A stretch of DNA of 51,160 nt from Candidatus Avoscillospira stercorigallinarum (GCA_018713205.1 DVFN01000089.1:1-51160), one strand, 5' to 3'. Shown: positions 34,410 through 42,959, counted from the stretch's first letter. Numbers and translations: made by a program. The notes: generated by a model not told the origin, from the sequence alone.

Positions 34410-35012
34410 GTGAAGAAATTGCTTGTTATTCTGACGGCCTGCCTGCTGGCGCTGAGCCTGCTGGCGGCCTGCGGCGAGACCGTCACGCCGGAGTCCCAGG
34501 AAACCGCTTCCGAGGCAGATCCGGCCCCCGTCCCCGAGGAAGCGGAGACCGCTCCGGCCCAGGAGGATACCGCGGAGGAGCCTGTCGATGAGACGCCGGC
34601 GGTTGAGAAACCCGCCGCCGGTGAGACGGAGGCGCAGACCGATGCTGACACCCCGGAGCCGGTCACCGATTTGGAGCCCGTGGCCAAGCCCGAGCCCTCC
34701 ACGGAGCCCGAGCCCTCCACGGAGCCCGAGCCCGCGGTCGAGCCCGAGCCCACCGACGACCAGACATCTGCCTCCACCGGGTCCCAGCCCCCGACGGAGG
34801 GCCCTGCCGCAGCCACCCTGGAGGATGTCCAGGCCCTGGTGGGTCAGGACGTGGCCAATCTCTATGCCATTGCCGGTCAGCCTCAGGACAGCCACTATGA
34901 GTACTCCTGCTCCGGCCCCGGCGACGACGGCATTCTCTACTACCAGAACTTCATCGTCTTCACCTATGTGGAGGACGGCGTGGAGACCATTGTGGACGCG
35001 GAGGCGGCATAA
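34410..35012 (+). CDS. Lipoprotein with acidic Pro-Glu linker and small C-terminal domain
   Basis: This 200-residue product has a lipoprotein signal (MKKLLVILTACLLALSLLAAC, lipobox LAAC). A 110-residue disordered linker full of EP repeats (EPSTEPEPSTEPEPAVEPEP) follows. The C-terminal 65 residues form a compact domain: VANLYAIAGQPQDSHYEYSC, then DDGILYYQNFIVFTYVEDG. The same domain recurs in the 40670 lipoprotein and, more distantly, in the 35012 protein. The start is GTG at 34410 after AGAGG. The stop overlaps the next start by one base (TAATG). No function is recognised; the domain pattern resembles small SmpA/BLIP-like binding folds, a weak suggestion. Confidence 0.85.
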   Translation: MKKLLVILTACLLALSLLAACGETVTPESQETASEADPAPVPEEAETAPAQEDTAEEPVDETPAVEKPAAGETEAQTDADTPEPVTDLEPVAKPEPSTEPEPSTEPEPAVEPEPTDDQTSASTGSQPPTEGPAAATLEDVQALVGQDVANLYAIAGQPQDSHYEYSCSGPGDDGILYYQNFIVFTYVEDGVETIVDAEAA

Positions 35013-35506
35013 TGAAGAAATGGATCGTAATTTCCGCGCTGCTGGCCCTGCTGCTGGCGGGCTGCGGCGGCAAAGCCGCGCCGGTGGACCCGGCGCTGAC
35101 CATTGACGGCGTGACCTTCACCCCCGAGAGCGCCGTGGCCGATGTGCTGGAGACCCTGGGCGAGGACTATGAATACTATGAGGCCATTTCCTGCGTCTAT
35201 GACGGCATGGACAAGACCTACAGCTACGGCGACGTGACCCTCTATACCTATCCCGACGGCGAAACCGACCGGCTGATGGAGCTCTACTGCACCGGCGGCA
35301 GCGTATCGGCGGGGGATGTGACAATCGGGTCCACCGCCGAGGACGTGAAGGCCGCCTTTGGCAGCGGCTATACCGAGGCCGGGTCGGTGCTGACCTACGC
35401 CCTGGAGCCGGAATCCGAGCAGAACACCCCGGCCTCCCTCTACTTTGAGCTGGAGGACGGCAAGGTCTGCGCCATAGCCATGACGGCGGAGCACCGGGCC
35501 GAATGA
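35012..35506 (+). CDS. Small lipoprotein with two SmpA/BLIP-like repeats
   Basis: The 164-residue protein carries a lipoprotein signal (MKKWIVISALLALLLAGC). It has two similar halves: SAVADVLETLGEDYEYYEAISCVYDGMDK...YSYGDVTLYTYPDGETD and GSTAEDVKAAFGSGYTEAGSVLTYALEP...SLYFELEDGKVCAIAM. The first half shares the SC-x(n)-D-x(n)-YTY-x-DG pattern with the neighbouring small lipoproteins. It is tightly coupled: its start overlaps the previous stop and its end overlaps the next gene by 4 nt. A role as a surface-exposed binding or chaperone-like lipoprotein is inferred from the fold resemblance only. Confidence 0.85.
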   Translation: MKKWIVISALLALLLAGCGGKAAPVDPALTIDGVTFTPESAVADVLETLGEDYEYYEAISCVYDGMDKTYSYGDVTLYTYPDGETDRLMELYCTGGSVSAGDVTIGSTAEDVKAAFGSGYTEAGSVLTYALEPESEQNTPASLYFELEDGKVCAIAMTAEHRAE

Positions 35507-36081
35507 GAAAACATCTGGTACTGACGGCGCTGGTGCTGGCGCTGCTGGCGGGCTGTGCCGCCGCCCCCTATGAACCGGCCGGAGCCCCCACCGGCGACGA
35601 GGTCCTGGACGGCCAGGTGCTGACGCTGCTCCAGGAGATCTGCGACCCCCGGGCCTCGGAGGAAGAGAATCTCCGGGCCGCCTACGACTGGGTCTGCAAT
35701 GAGATCACCTACCGGGCCGGGACTGCCGATACCACCGGCGGCTTTACCGAGGACCTGATTCAAGCGCTGGCCAGGGAGGCCCTGGAGAAGCGCAAGGGCA
35801 ACTGCGACAGCGAGGCCGCGCTGATGGCCGTGCTGCTCCAGCGGCTGGGCTGCCAGGCCCAGGTGGTCCAGGGCCAGTTCCTCCGGGAAGGGGACGACGA
35901 GGCCATCTGGGTGGACCACGCCTGGGTGGTGGCGGAAGTGGAGGGACAGTATTACCACTTCGACCCCCTCTATGGCCGCTATTACACCGAGGACCGGGCC
36001 GAGGACTACTTTATGCAGCCCGCTTCCGCCCTGGAACCCACCCATACCTGGGACCGGGAGACCGTCCCAGCCTGCCCCTAG
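35503..36081 (+). CDS. Transglutaminase-like lipoprotein (second of three)
   Basis: A lipoprotein signal (MRKHLVLTALVLALLAGC) leads into a short transglutaminase-like domain in 192 residues. The triad is visible as Cys101 (KGNCDSEAA), His139 (DHAWV) and Asp154 (FDPLYG), with the helix LRAAYDWVCNEITYR typical of TGc proteins. It starts inside the previous gene (ATGA). It lacks the SLH repeats of the first island protein. Bacterial TGc-domain proteins are often cysteine proteases or cross-linkers acting on peptides; the target here is unknown. A composite repeat follows, separating it from dltA. Confidence 0.9.
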   Translation: MRKHLVLTALVLALLAGCAAAPYEPAGAPTGDEVLDGQVLTLLQEICDPRASEEENLRAAYDWVCNEITYRAGTADTTGGFTEDLIQALAREALEKRKGNCDSEAALMAVLLQRLGCQAQVVQGQFLREGDDEAIWVDHAWVVAEVEGQYYHFDPLYGRYYTEDRAEDYFMQPASALEPTHTWDRETVPACP

Positions 36082-36400
36082 GGGCCCTATCTCCTCAAGG
36101 AGAGGCTTTGGGGCCCGGTGCCTGAGAGGGCAGGCTCCCCTTGAGGGGAGCTGTCAGCCGAAGGCTGACTGAGAGGTGTTACCGCACCAATGGCTTGCCG
36201 CAGGGTTTCGGCGTGTGCAGAAGGCGCTTGCGCGCCGCCGCCGCTATGCGGCGGCACACCTCTCCGTCACGGCTTCGCCGTGCCACCTCCCCTCAAGGGG
36301 AGGCTTTGGGGTGCGGCATGTGCAGAGGACACGCCTCTCCGTCACGCTGCGCGTGCCCCCCAGATTGCCGCTTGCCTTTCCGGCCCGCGCTGTAGTCTGC
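36082..36400. repeat. Composite intergenic repeat, family B, before dltA
   Basis: The order is CTCCTCAAGGAGAGG, GGCTCCCCTTGAGGGGAGC, TGTCAGCCGAAGGCTGACTGAGAGG, the GGTGTTACCGCACC core, a GCC-rich hairpin, CACGGCTTCGCCGTG and CCTCCCCTCAAGGGGAGG. It is inverted relative to the block at 1-530. The tracked N-terminal extension of the dltA ORF (36176-36454) translates this element. No separate gene is seen. Confidence 0.8.
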
Positions 36401-36454
36401 CAAGGCAAATGGCTGCCCAACCGCTGCTCAATCCAACTGCAAGGGAGAACCCCC

Positions 36455-37969
36455 ATGTTTATTCTGGAACAACTCCGCCACTATGCATCCACCGGCCGCG
36501 TGGCCTTCCGCTACGGGGCCGAAACCGTGACCTATGCCCAGCTGGACGCCCGGTCCGACGCCTTTGCGGCCTGGCTGCTGGAGACCCTGGGCGACGACCG
36601 GACGCCGGTGGTCCTCTACGGCCACAAGGAGCTGAGCCTCCCGGCCTGTATGTTCGGCTGCATCAAGGCCGGCCGGGCCTATGTGCCCGTGGACACCACC
36701 TTCCCCGCCGACCGGGTGGCCCGGATTCTCGAACAGGTCCAGCCGAAGGTGCTGGTGGATCTGCGGGGGCTGGGCCTTGCCGCCCCCGTGGCGCTGGACG
36801 GCGCGGCCTTGGACGCCATTCTCCGGCGGCCCGCCGCGCCCACCCCCGAGACCTGGGTGAAGCCCGGGGACGTGGTCTATATGCTCTTCACCTCCGGCTC
36901 CACCGGCCAGCCCAAGGGCGTGCAGATCACGGCCGGGAACATCGCGGCCTTCCGGGAGGGGGTCGCGCCCCTGCTGGATTTGGACTTGGACGGCGGCGTC
37001 TTCCTCAATGAAATCTCCTATTCCTTCGACGTGTCGGTCTGCGCCCTCTACTACGCCTTGAGCCGGGGCATGACCCTCTACACCGTGGACAAGGACACCC
37101 TCAACCAGCCCAAGGCCCTCTTTGCGGCCCTGGCCGAGTCGGGCGTGGACCTGTGGGTCTCCACGCCGTCCCTCGGCGAAATCTGCTGCCAGTCGCCCAA
37201 GTTCGACCAAGCCCTGCTGCCCAAGGCCCGGAAGTTTATCTTCTGCGGCGAAGTGATGACGAAGAAGCTGGGCCTGCAAATGCTGGACCGCTTCCCCGGC
37301 GCGAAGATCTACAACGCCTACGGCCCCACCGAGACCACGGTGCTGGTGACGGCGGCGGAGATCACCCGGGAGCTCTGCGACCGGGGGCCGTCCCTGCCCA
37401 TCGGCTACGGCTTTTCCAATCTGGAGTGCCGGATTCAGGACCCGGAGACCGGCGCGATCCTCCCCGACGGCCAGGCCGGGGAGCTGGTGATTCTCGGCGA
37501 CTGCGTCAGCCCCGGCTACTTCCGGCGGCCGGACCTGACGGAAAAGTCCTTCTTCACCGAGGGGACCCGCCGGGGCTACCGCACCGGCGACCTCTGCGCC
37601 AGCCATCACGGCTCCATCGACTACTTCGGCCGCCTGGACGGGCAGGTGAAGCTCAACGGCTTCCGGGTGGAGCTGGAGGACGTGGAGGAAAATCTCCTGA
37701 AGGTCCCCAACATCGCCCGGGCCGCGGTGTTGCCGGAGACCCGGGACGGCACGGTCCAGTCTCTGACGGCCTTTGTGCTGCTGGAGGCCCCCGACGGCCT
37801 CTCCAGCCTCCAGCGGGCCCGGCAGATCAAGACCGCCCTGGGGCAGCTGCTGCCCAGCTACATGGTGCCCCGGAAGATCGTGGCCGTGGACCGCTTCCCC
37901 CTGAATACCAACGGCAAGATCGATAAAAAGGCATTGGCCGCCGGGCTCGGGGAGGGCGCGACGCCATGA
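36455..37969 (+). CDS. dltA: D-alanine-poly(phosphoribitol) ligase / D-alanine activating enzyme DltA
   Basis: DltA adenylates D-alanine and loads it onto the DltC carrier, the cytoplasmic step of teichoic acid D-alanylation. The 504-residue protein is an ANL-family enzyme with MLFTSGSTGQPKGVQ (phosphate-binding loop), NAYGPTETTV, YRTGDL and the C-terminal NTNGKIDKKAL with the catalytic Lys. The start at 36455 follows AAGGGAG; the tracked 36176 start runs through repeat and is rejected. The 4-nt overlap with dltB (ATGA) and the order dltA-B-C-D confirm the assignment. Confidence 0.97.
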   Translation: MFILEQLRHYASTGRVAFRYGAETVTYAQLDARSDAFAAWLLETLGDDRTPVVLYGHKELSLPACMFGCIKAGRAYVPVDTTFPADRVARILEQVQPKVLVDLRGLGLAAPVALDGAALDAILRRPAAPTPETWVKPGDVVYMLFTSGSTGQPKGVQITAGNIAAFREGVAPLLDLDLDGGVFLNEISYSFDVSVCALYYALSRGMTLYTVDKDTLNQPKALFAALAESGVDLWVSTPSLGEICCQSPKFDQALLPKARKFIFCGEVMTKKLGLQMLDRFPGAKIYNAYGPTETTVLVTAAEITRELCDRGPSLPIGYGFSNLECRIQDPETGAILPDGQAGELVILGDCVSPGYFRRPDLTEKSFFTEGTRRGYRTGDLCASHHGSIDYFGRLDGQVKLNGFRVELEDVEENLLKVPNIARAAVLPETRDGTVQSLTAFVLLEAPDGLSSLQRARQIKTALGQLLPSYMVPRKIVAVDRFPLNTNGKIDKKALAAGLGEGATP

Positions 37970-39105
37970 CGCCCTACGGAGGACTGACTTTTTTCGTCGT
38001 GCTGGCGGCGCTGCTGCTGCCGGCGGTGATTCTGGGGCTCCTGGGCCGGCGGATTCACTACTACGGCCTCTTTGCCACGCTGGCGCTGCTGTGGCTGAGC
38101 TTTGACAGCTGGGAGAGCAAGGCGCTGCTGGCGGGCTTCTGGCTCTGGGAGACCGCTCTCTGCTATGGGCTGCTGCGGCTCCGGGCCAAAGGGCCCAGCC
38201 GGGGGCTCTTCTGGACGGCGGTGGTGCTGGTCATCGCCCCGATGGTGGTCTCCAAGGTCTCGGGCCTGCTGCCGGGCTTCTCCTTCTCCCTGCTGGGCAT
38301 CAGCTATATGACCTTCCGCGCCCTGGATGTGGCGCTGGATATCTGCGACGGCCGGGTGAAGACCCTCTCCCTCTGGGAGACGGCCTACTATATCCTCTTT
38401 GCCCCGGCCATCTCCTCGGGCCCCCTGGACCGCTACCGCCGGTTCACCGCCGATCTCCACCGGGCCATCCCCCGGGAGGAGTATCTCACCCTGGTCCGGG
38501 ACGGCGTCTGGCGGCTGATGACCGGCGCGCTCTACTACTTCGTCTTCGGCAGCCTGATCTGGAAGCTCTGGATCGAGGCGCTGCCCGACGGCGGCTTCCT
38601 GGGCTGGGCCGGGTATTTCTACGGCTATACCTTCTTTATGTTCTTCAACTTCGCCGGCTACAGCCGCATGGCCGTGGGCACGGCGTATCTCCTGGGGATT
38701 CGGCTGCCGGACAACTTCAACCGGCCCTTCCTGGCCGTGGATATGAAGGATTTCTGGGCCCGGTGGCATATCTCCCTCTCCACCTTCCTGCGGGACCAGG
38801 TCTATACCCGGTTCTGCATGGCGGCGCTGCGGGGCAAGTGGTTCAAGGGCAAGCGCACCAGCTCCTACCTGGGCTACCTGCTGACCATGGGCCTGATGGG
38901 CCTGTGGCACGGGCTCAGCCTCCACTACCTGGTCTACGGCCTCTACCACGGCGGCGTCATGGGTCTCAACGACCTGCTGGACACCCGGTGGAAGCACTTT
39001 AAGAAACTGAAAAAGCAGCCCTGGTCCCGGGCGGTCTGCGTGGTGGTCACCTTCCACCTCTTCGCCTTCGGCCTGCTGCTGTTCTCGGGAAAATTACTTG
39101 GATAG
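37966..39105 (+). CDS. dltB: D-alanyl transfer MBOAT protein DltB
   Basis: DltB is a polytopic membrane O-acyltransferase that moves D-alanine from DltC across the membrane towards the wall polymer. The 379-residue sequence has about ten hydrophobic segments and the MBOAT hallmarks SSGPLDRYRRF, KDFWARWHISLSTFLRDQVY and the active-site His in MGLWHGLSLHY. Length is typical. It overlaps dltA by 4 nt and precedes dltC by 6 nt. Confidence 0.97.
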   Translation: MTPYGGLTFFVVLAALLLPAVILGLLGRRIHYYGLFATLALLWLSFDSWESKALLAGFWLWETALCYGLLRLRAKGPSRGLFWTAVVLVIAPMVVSKVSGLLPGFSFSLLGISYMTFRALDVALDICDGRVKTLSLWETAYYILFAPAISSGPLDRYRRFTADLHRAIPREEYLTLVRDGVWRLMTGALYYFVFGSLIWKLWIEALPDGGFLGWAGYFYGYTFFMFFNFAGYSRMAVGTAYLLGIRLPDNFNRPFLAVDMKDFWARWHISLSTFLRDQVYTRFCMAALRGKWFKGKRTSSYLGYLLTMGLMGLWHGLSLHYLVYGLYHGGVMGLNDLLDTRWKHFKKLKKQPWSRAVCVVVTFHLFAFGLLLFSGKLLG

Positions 39106-39111
39106 GATGGG

Positions 39112-39351
39112 ATGACCATGGAAGAACAAATCATTGCCATGCTGGGCGACATCTGCGGCGCGGACCCCGGCGAGATTCAGCCGGACACGGCCCTCTTTGA
39201 CGAGGGAATTCTCGACTCCTTCGGCCTGGTGCAGCTGATCGTGGCCCTGGAGGAGGCCTTCGGCGTCGCCCTGGACCCGGCGGAGCTGGAGCGGGCCCAG
39301 ATGGCCACGCCGGACGCCATCGCCGCCACGGTCCGGGCGGCCCAGGGATGA
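39112..39351 (+). CDS. dltC: D-alanyl carrier protein DltC
   Basis: DltC is the small phosphopantetheinylated carrier that presents D-alanine to DltB. The 79-residue acidic protein carries the attachment motif GILDSFGLVQLI with Ser36. Two starts are possible: ATG 39112 (as tracked) and ATG 39118, whose spacing to AGGATGGG is slightly better and which would remove two residues. Its stop overlaps the dltD start. Confidence 0.96.
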   Translation: MTMEEQIIAMLGDICGADPGEIQPDTALFDEGILDSFGLVQLIVALEEAFGVALDPAELERAQMATPDAIAATVRAAQG

Positions 39352-40532
39352 GGCGGGCGCTGCTGGCGGCCCTGGCCACGGTGCTGGTCTGCGCGCTGGC
39401 CTTGGCCGCGGTGCGCTGGGGCCTGGAGGCCGCCATGCCGGACTACCCGGCAGCCCTCTCGGCCGAGGCTGCCGAGGAGAAGATCACCGGCATGTGGCTG
39501 ACGGAGCAGGCGGCGGAGCGGGACAACAGCCTCTTGATTTTCGGCTCCAGCGAGCTGAAAACCACCGATATCTGCACCCACCCGGCCAACTTCTTCGCGG
39601 ATACGGGCCTCCAGGTGGATCTGATCGGCCGGGGCTCCTGCCAGTCTATCATCCATGCCATGGCCATCGGCGCCCAGGGTGAGGCGCTGCGGGGGCGGCA
39701 GATCGTGCTGATTACCGCGCCCCAGTCCTACGTCCCCGAGGGCATCGCCAGCGACCTCTTTATGGCCAACTATTCCCAGCAGCAGCTCCTGGACATCCTG
39801 GGCGACGAGACCATTCCCGATGACATCAAGACGTATCTCTCCGCCCGGACTCAGGATCTCTTCGACGCCTACGAGGCCGATACCGGCCTGACCCCCGAGG
39901 CCTACACCGCCGGAGATCTTTTAAGCACGGCCTGGGCCGAGGACGGAGCCGCGGCGTTGCTGGCGCCCTACGGCGCGGCGGCGGAGTGGCTGCTGGACAC
40001 CCGGGATCTGGCCGAAGCCAAGGACCTGGCCGAGGACTTTCCCGATGAAGCCCCGGCGGCCCTGAACCTGGCGTTCGACTGGGACGCCGAGCTGGAAGCG
40101 GCCCTGGACCAGGCGGCGGAGATGGTCACCAACAACGATTTCTATATGCAGGACAGCTACTACGCCACGTATATCGGCGCGAAGCTGGACCAGCAGGCCG
40201 GGAAGGACGCCGCCCTCTCCTACGAGACCTCGCCGGAGTACGACGACCTGCGGTGCCTGCTGGACCTGTGCAGCCTGTGGGATCTGGAGGTCCTCTTCGT
40301 CCACGTGCCCATGCACGGGGCCTGGAACGACTTCACCGGCTTCGACGCCGGACGCCGGGCCGCCTACTACCAGGCGGTGCGGGAGATTGCGGAAGACTAC
40401 GACAATGTGACGCTGCTGGATTTGACGGGCTATGAGTACGAGCCCTATTTCCTCTGCGACACCATGCATCTCGGCTGGAAGGGGTGGCTGGCAGTTGACC
40501 GGGCCATTGTGGAATTTTATCACGCAGCTTGA
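39348..40532 (+). CDS. dltD: D-alanylation protein DltD
   Basis: DltD is a membrane-anchored extracellular SGNH-like protein needed to finish D-alanine transfer onto teichoic acid. The 394-residue sequence begins with one membrane segment (LLAALATVLVCALALAAV), then the catalytic serine motif IFGSSELK (Ser67/68) and, near the end, DTMHLGWKGW with the catalytic His. Length is normal. The start overlaps dltC (ATGA). The final 38 nt are overlapped by the dltX-like gene in another frame. Confidence 0.95.
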   Translation: MRRALLAALATVLVCALALAAVRWGLEAAMPDYPAALSAEAAEEKITGMWLTEQAAERDNSLLIFGSSELKTTDICTHPANFFADTGLQVDLIGRGSCQSIIHAMAIGAQGEALRGRQIVLITAPQSYVPEGIASDLFMANYSQQQLLDILGDETIPDDIKTYLSARTQDLFDAYEADTGLTPEAYTAGDLLSTAWAEDGAAALLAPYGAAAEWLLDTRDLAEAKDLAEDFPDEAPAALNLAFDWDAELEAALDQAAEMVTNNDFYMQDSYYATYIGAKLDQQAGKDAALSYETSPEYDDLRCLLDLCSLWDLEVLFVHVPMHGAWNDFTGFDAGRRAAYYQAVREIAEDYDNVTLLDLTGYEYEPYFLCDTMHLGWKGWLAVDRAIVEFYHAA

Positions 40533-40656
40533 AACCTGGGTCCGCACCCATTGGGCGCCCCGGGCAGTGTTTTATGCTTTGATCGTCGCGGCCCTCTACC
40601 TGACCTGGGTCTATACCGGCGGGGAGAGCGTGGCCTTTGTCTACAGCGAATTTTAA
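40495..40656 (+). CDS. dltX: DltX-like small membrane protein, located after dltD
   Basis: This 53-residue protein has one hydrophobic segment (AVFYALIVAALYLTWVY) and ends GGESVAFVYSEF. That ending matches the conserved C-terminal F-x-Y-x-E-F of DltX, whose tyrosine is thought to accept D-alanine outside the membrane. DltX normally is encoded first in the operon, before dltA; here it is last and overlaps dltD by 38 nt. The start is chosen as TTG at 40495, 7 nt after AAGGGGTGG; ATG 40432 (74 residues) is the tracked alternative. Size, topology, C-terminus and operon all agree. Confidence 0.8.
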   Translation: MTGPLWNFITQLETWVRTHWAPRAVFYALIVAALYLTWVYTGGESVAFVYSEF

Positions 40657-40669
40657 CGGGAGGTTCCCT

Positions 40670-41023
40670 ATGAAGAAAACCATGATTCTGGCCGGCGCTC
40701 TGGCTCTGGCCCTCTTGGCCGGCTGCTCCGCCGGCGTCATCTCCAGCGAGGACGGTCCCACCCAGGTGGTGGGCGTCACCACCACGGCGGATATGACCCC
40801 CGCGGAACAGGTGGAGCTGGTGAAGACCCTGATCGACGCGCCGGTGGAGGAGCTCTACGAGGCCATCGGCCAGCCTGCAGATTCCGCCTATGCCTCCTCC
40901 TGCCTGGGCGAGGGCGAGGACGGCGAGCTCTACTATGAGGGCTTCACCGTCTACACCTACCGCGACACCGACGGCAGCGAGAGCGTCTATGACGTGATGG
41001 AGGCTCCCTCCACGGAGGGCTGA
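40670..41023 (+). CDS. Small lipoprotein, paralogue of the 34410 lipoprotein domain
   Basis: The 117-residue product has a lipoprotein signal (MKKTMILAGALALALLAGC). The start at 40670 follows GGGAGG; the tracked 40637 start adds residues from the dltX end. Its C-terminal domain (VEELYEAIGQPADSAYASSC, DGELYYEGFTVYTYRD) closely parallels that of the 34410 protein (NLYAIAGQPQDSHYEYSC, DGILYYQNFIVFTYVE) but lacks the long EP linker. It begins 13 nt after the dltX stop, so it is probably in the dlt transcript. Function unknown. Confidence 0.85.
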   Translation: MKKTMILAGALALALLAGCSAGVISSEDGPTQVVGVTTTADMTPAEQVELVKTLIDAPVEELYEAIGQPADSAYASSCLGEGEDGELYYEGFTVYTYRDTDGSESVYDVMEAPSTEG

Positions 41024-41025
41024 CC

Positions 41026-42243
41026 ATGCGCCGCCTGTTGCTGTCGGCCGCTGCCTTGGCGGCCCTGGTCTGCCTGCTGATTCTGCCCGCCGGTGCGGCG
41101 GACACCGGGGTGGAGCCCCTGCTGCGGCAGGTGTCGCTGACCCATGTCTTTGGCTCGGAGACCTTCACCCTGGACGAGGTGGAGTTCCAGCGGATCATCG
41201 TCCCGGCCTACGTGCTGGAAGTCTACGACACCGACGACTACGCCATCCACCCCGGCGAGCGGGACGAGAAGGTCCGGGAGCTGAAGCGCTACCTCTATTC
41301 CAACGAAAATTTCCCCACCAACGAGTTTGTCACCTATTCCCAGGCCGACATCAAGCGGGATATGGTAGCCGACTACTTCGACGACCACCTGGCCCTGCTG
41401 ATCGAGGTCCTCTACCAGTTCTGCGGCCTGGAGGACCGGGAGCCCTGCATCGACCCGCTGACCGTCTACCTCTTCCACCAGCTGGAGGATCTGGACAAGG
41501 ATATGCGCAACGACATCGAGGTGGTCTATAAGTACCGCATGATCCAGGAGGACACCGTCGGCACCATCAGCCGCTCCGGCGAGCCCGACGGCATGTACTA
41601 CTACGCCCAGACCGACCCGGACTGGGCAGACAAGGAATTTGCCTTCGAGGGCAACGGCGCCACCCTTCGGGACCGGGGCTGCGGCACGGCCTGCATGTCC
41701 ATGGTCTTCTCCACCTACCACATGGTGGAGATCAACCCCTATTGGGCGGCAGATTACGCCCAGGACGGCAACTGGCAGGTGAGCTACGGCCTGCCCAATG
41801 AGTTTTTCCTGGGCATTGCGGAAAAGTATGCCCATCTGGAGACAAAACGCTACGGAACGGTCCTAAACCAGCCGCAGATTATCAAAAAGGCCGACGTGGA
41901 CATGGACACGCTGGCTGACCAGATTGAGAACCAGGGCTATATGGCCATCATCCACGTGGTAGCCGGCGCCTTCACCAGCCAGGAGCACTATATGGTTCTG
42001 GCCGACTACGAGGTCATTGACGGCGTGGGCTATTTCCTGGTGGCGGACCCGTATATCATGCCGGAGCGGTACTCCAGCCGGGACCAGCTGAAGGACGTCC
42101 CCGGCGACAACGAGGGCCTGATCTACGCCACCTCCAGCCTTCTCTACCGGGACATGAAGTCCATCATCCTCTTTGCCCAGGACCGGGAGGCCTTCCCGCT
42201 GGGCTGTAAGTCCGCTGCCCCGGTGCGCATCGATCACGACTAG
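41026..42243 (+). CDS. Secreted C39-like papain-fold protein
   Basis: This 405-residue protein has a Sec signal (LLLSAAALAALVCLLILPAGAA) and no lipobox. Residues 30-190 form a helical domain I do not recognise. The C-terminal half is peptidase-C39-like: YYYAQTDPDWADKEF, then DRGCGTACMSM with candidate nucleophile Cys219, EHYMVLADY with His321, and VADPYIM with Asp341. All three catalytic positions are present, so it may be an active cysteine peptidase or amidase; many C39_2-like proteins are uncharacterised. It begins 2 nt after the previous gene, within the dlt-linked operon. Confidence 0.8.
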   Translation: MRRLLLSAAALAALVCLLILPAGAADTGVEPLLRQVSLTHVFGSETFTLDEVEFQRIIVPAYVLEVYDTDDYAIHPGERDEKVRELKRYLYSNENFPTNEFVTYSQADIKRDMVADYFDDHLALLIEVLYQFCGLEDREPCIDPLTVYLFHQLEDLDKDMRNDIEVVYKYRMIQEDTVGTISRSGEPDGMYYYAQTDPDWADKEFAFEGNGATLRDRGCGTACMSMVFSTYHMVEINPYWAADYAQDGNWQVSYGLPNEFFLGIAEKYAHLETKRYGTVLNQPQIIKKADVDMDTLADQIENQGYMAIIHVVAGAFTSQEHYMVLADYEVIDGVGYFLVADPYIMPERYSSRDQLKDVPGDNEGLIYATSSLLYRDMKSIILFAQDREAFPLGCKSAAPVRIDHD

Positions 42244-42254
42244 GAGAGTGAGCC

Positions 42255-42959
42255 ATGGCGGATCATAAACATTGGAAGCGAACCCTCAAGCGCAATACGC
42301 TGAATATTCTCCTGGTGGTGCTGGTCCTGGCGCTGCTGGCCGGCGTGGCGGCGGCGGTCTGGACCATTCTGCCCCTGTTCCAGAGGAACCACACCGAGCA
42401 GCCGCCCCAGGAGGAGGCCGAGCCAACCCTGGAGGAGCTGCTGCGGCCCGATGAGACGATCCCGGACCCGGAGGACGCCGAGCCGGGCGAGCTGCCGGTC
42501 ACCGGCGAACAGACCAAGCCCCAGGCCCCGCGCCATACCTTCGGCGGCGTGGCAGTCTACTATGAGGACGGGGCCCTGACCGATACCATTTCCCAGACCC
42601 ACGGCATTGCCCTGACCCTCCCCGGGGGCGAGGCCCTGCCGCGAATCGATCTCCAGGGTATCTCCGGCAGCTGGGGCAGCCTCTCGGATTCCGAGCGGGA
42701 GACCTTGGCTGTTGGCGTGGTCCAGAGCTACTATGTGGACGGCCCGGCCGCCGAGCAGGTGGAGGTAACGGCCGACAGCGCCGTGGAACGGGGCTATCTC
42801 GTGACGGTGCCGGAGACGGAAGACGCTCCGGCGGTGACGGCCCGGGTGAAATTCCTCCAGGTGGGACAGACCCTGTGGATTGTCTCTCTGCTGGAGACCA
42901 CCGAGGCGGCGGGAAACGAGCTGCTGCAATCGGTCTATGAGACGGCGGAGGCGGCATAA
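42255..42959 (+). CDS. Single-pass membrane protein of unknown function
   Basis: The 234-residue product has a basic cytoplasmic N-terminus (HWKRTLKRNTLN), one membrane helix at about 17-43 (ILLVVLVLALLAGVAAAVWTILPLF), an acidic Pro/Glu linker and an external domain of about 140 residues. The end of that domain (ARVKFLQVGQTLWIVSLLETTE) has the look of PsbP/DUF1795-type small alpha-beta domains, but this is a weak resemblance. The ATG follows AGGAGAGTG. It abuts the next gene with no gap, so it belongs to the same operon. No function is proposed. Confidence 0.85.
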   Translation: MADHKHWKRTLKRNTLNILLVVLVLALLAGVAAAVWTILPLFQRNHTEQPPQEEAEPTLEELLRPDETIPDPEDAEPGELPVTGEQTKPQAPRHTFGGVAVYYEDGALTDTISQTHGIALTLPGGEALPRIDLQGISGSWGSLSDSERETLAVGVVQSYYVDGPAAEQVEVTADSAVERGYLVTVPETEDAPAVTARVKFLQVGQTLWIVSLLETTEAAGNELLQSVYETAEAA

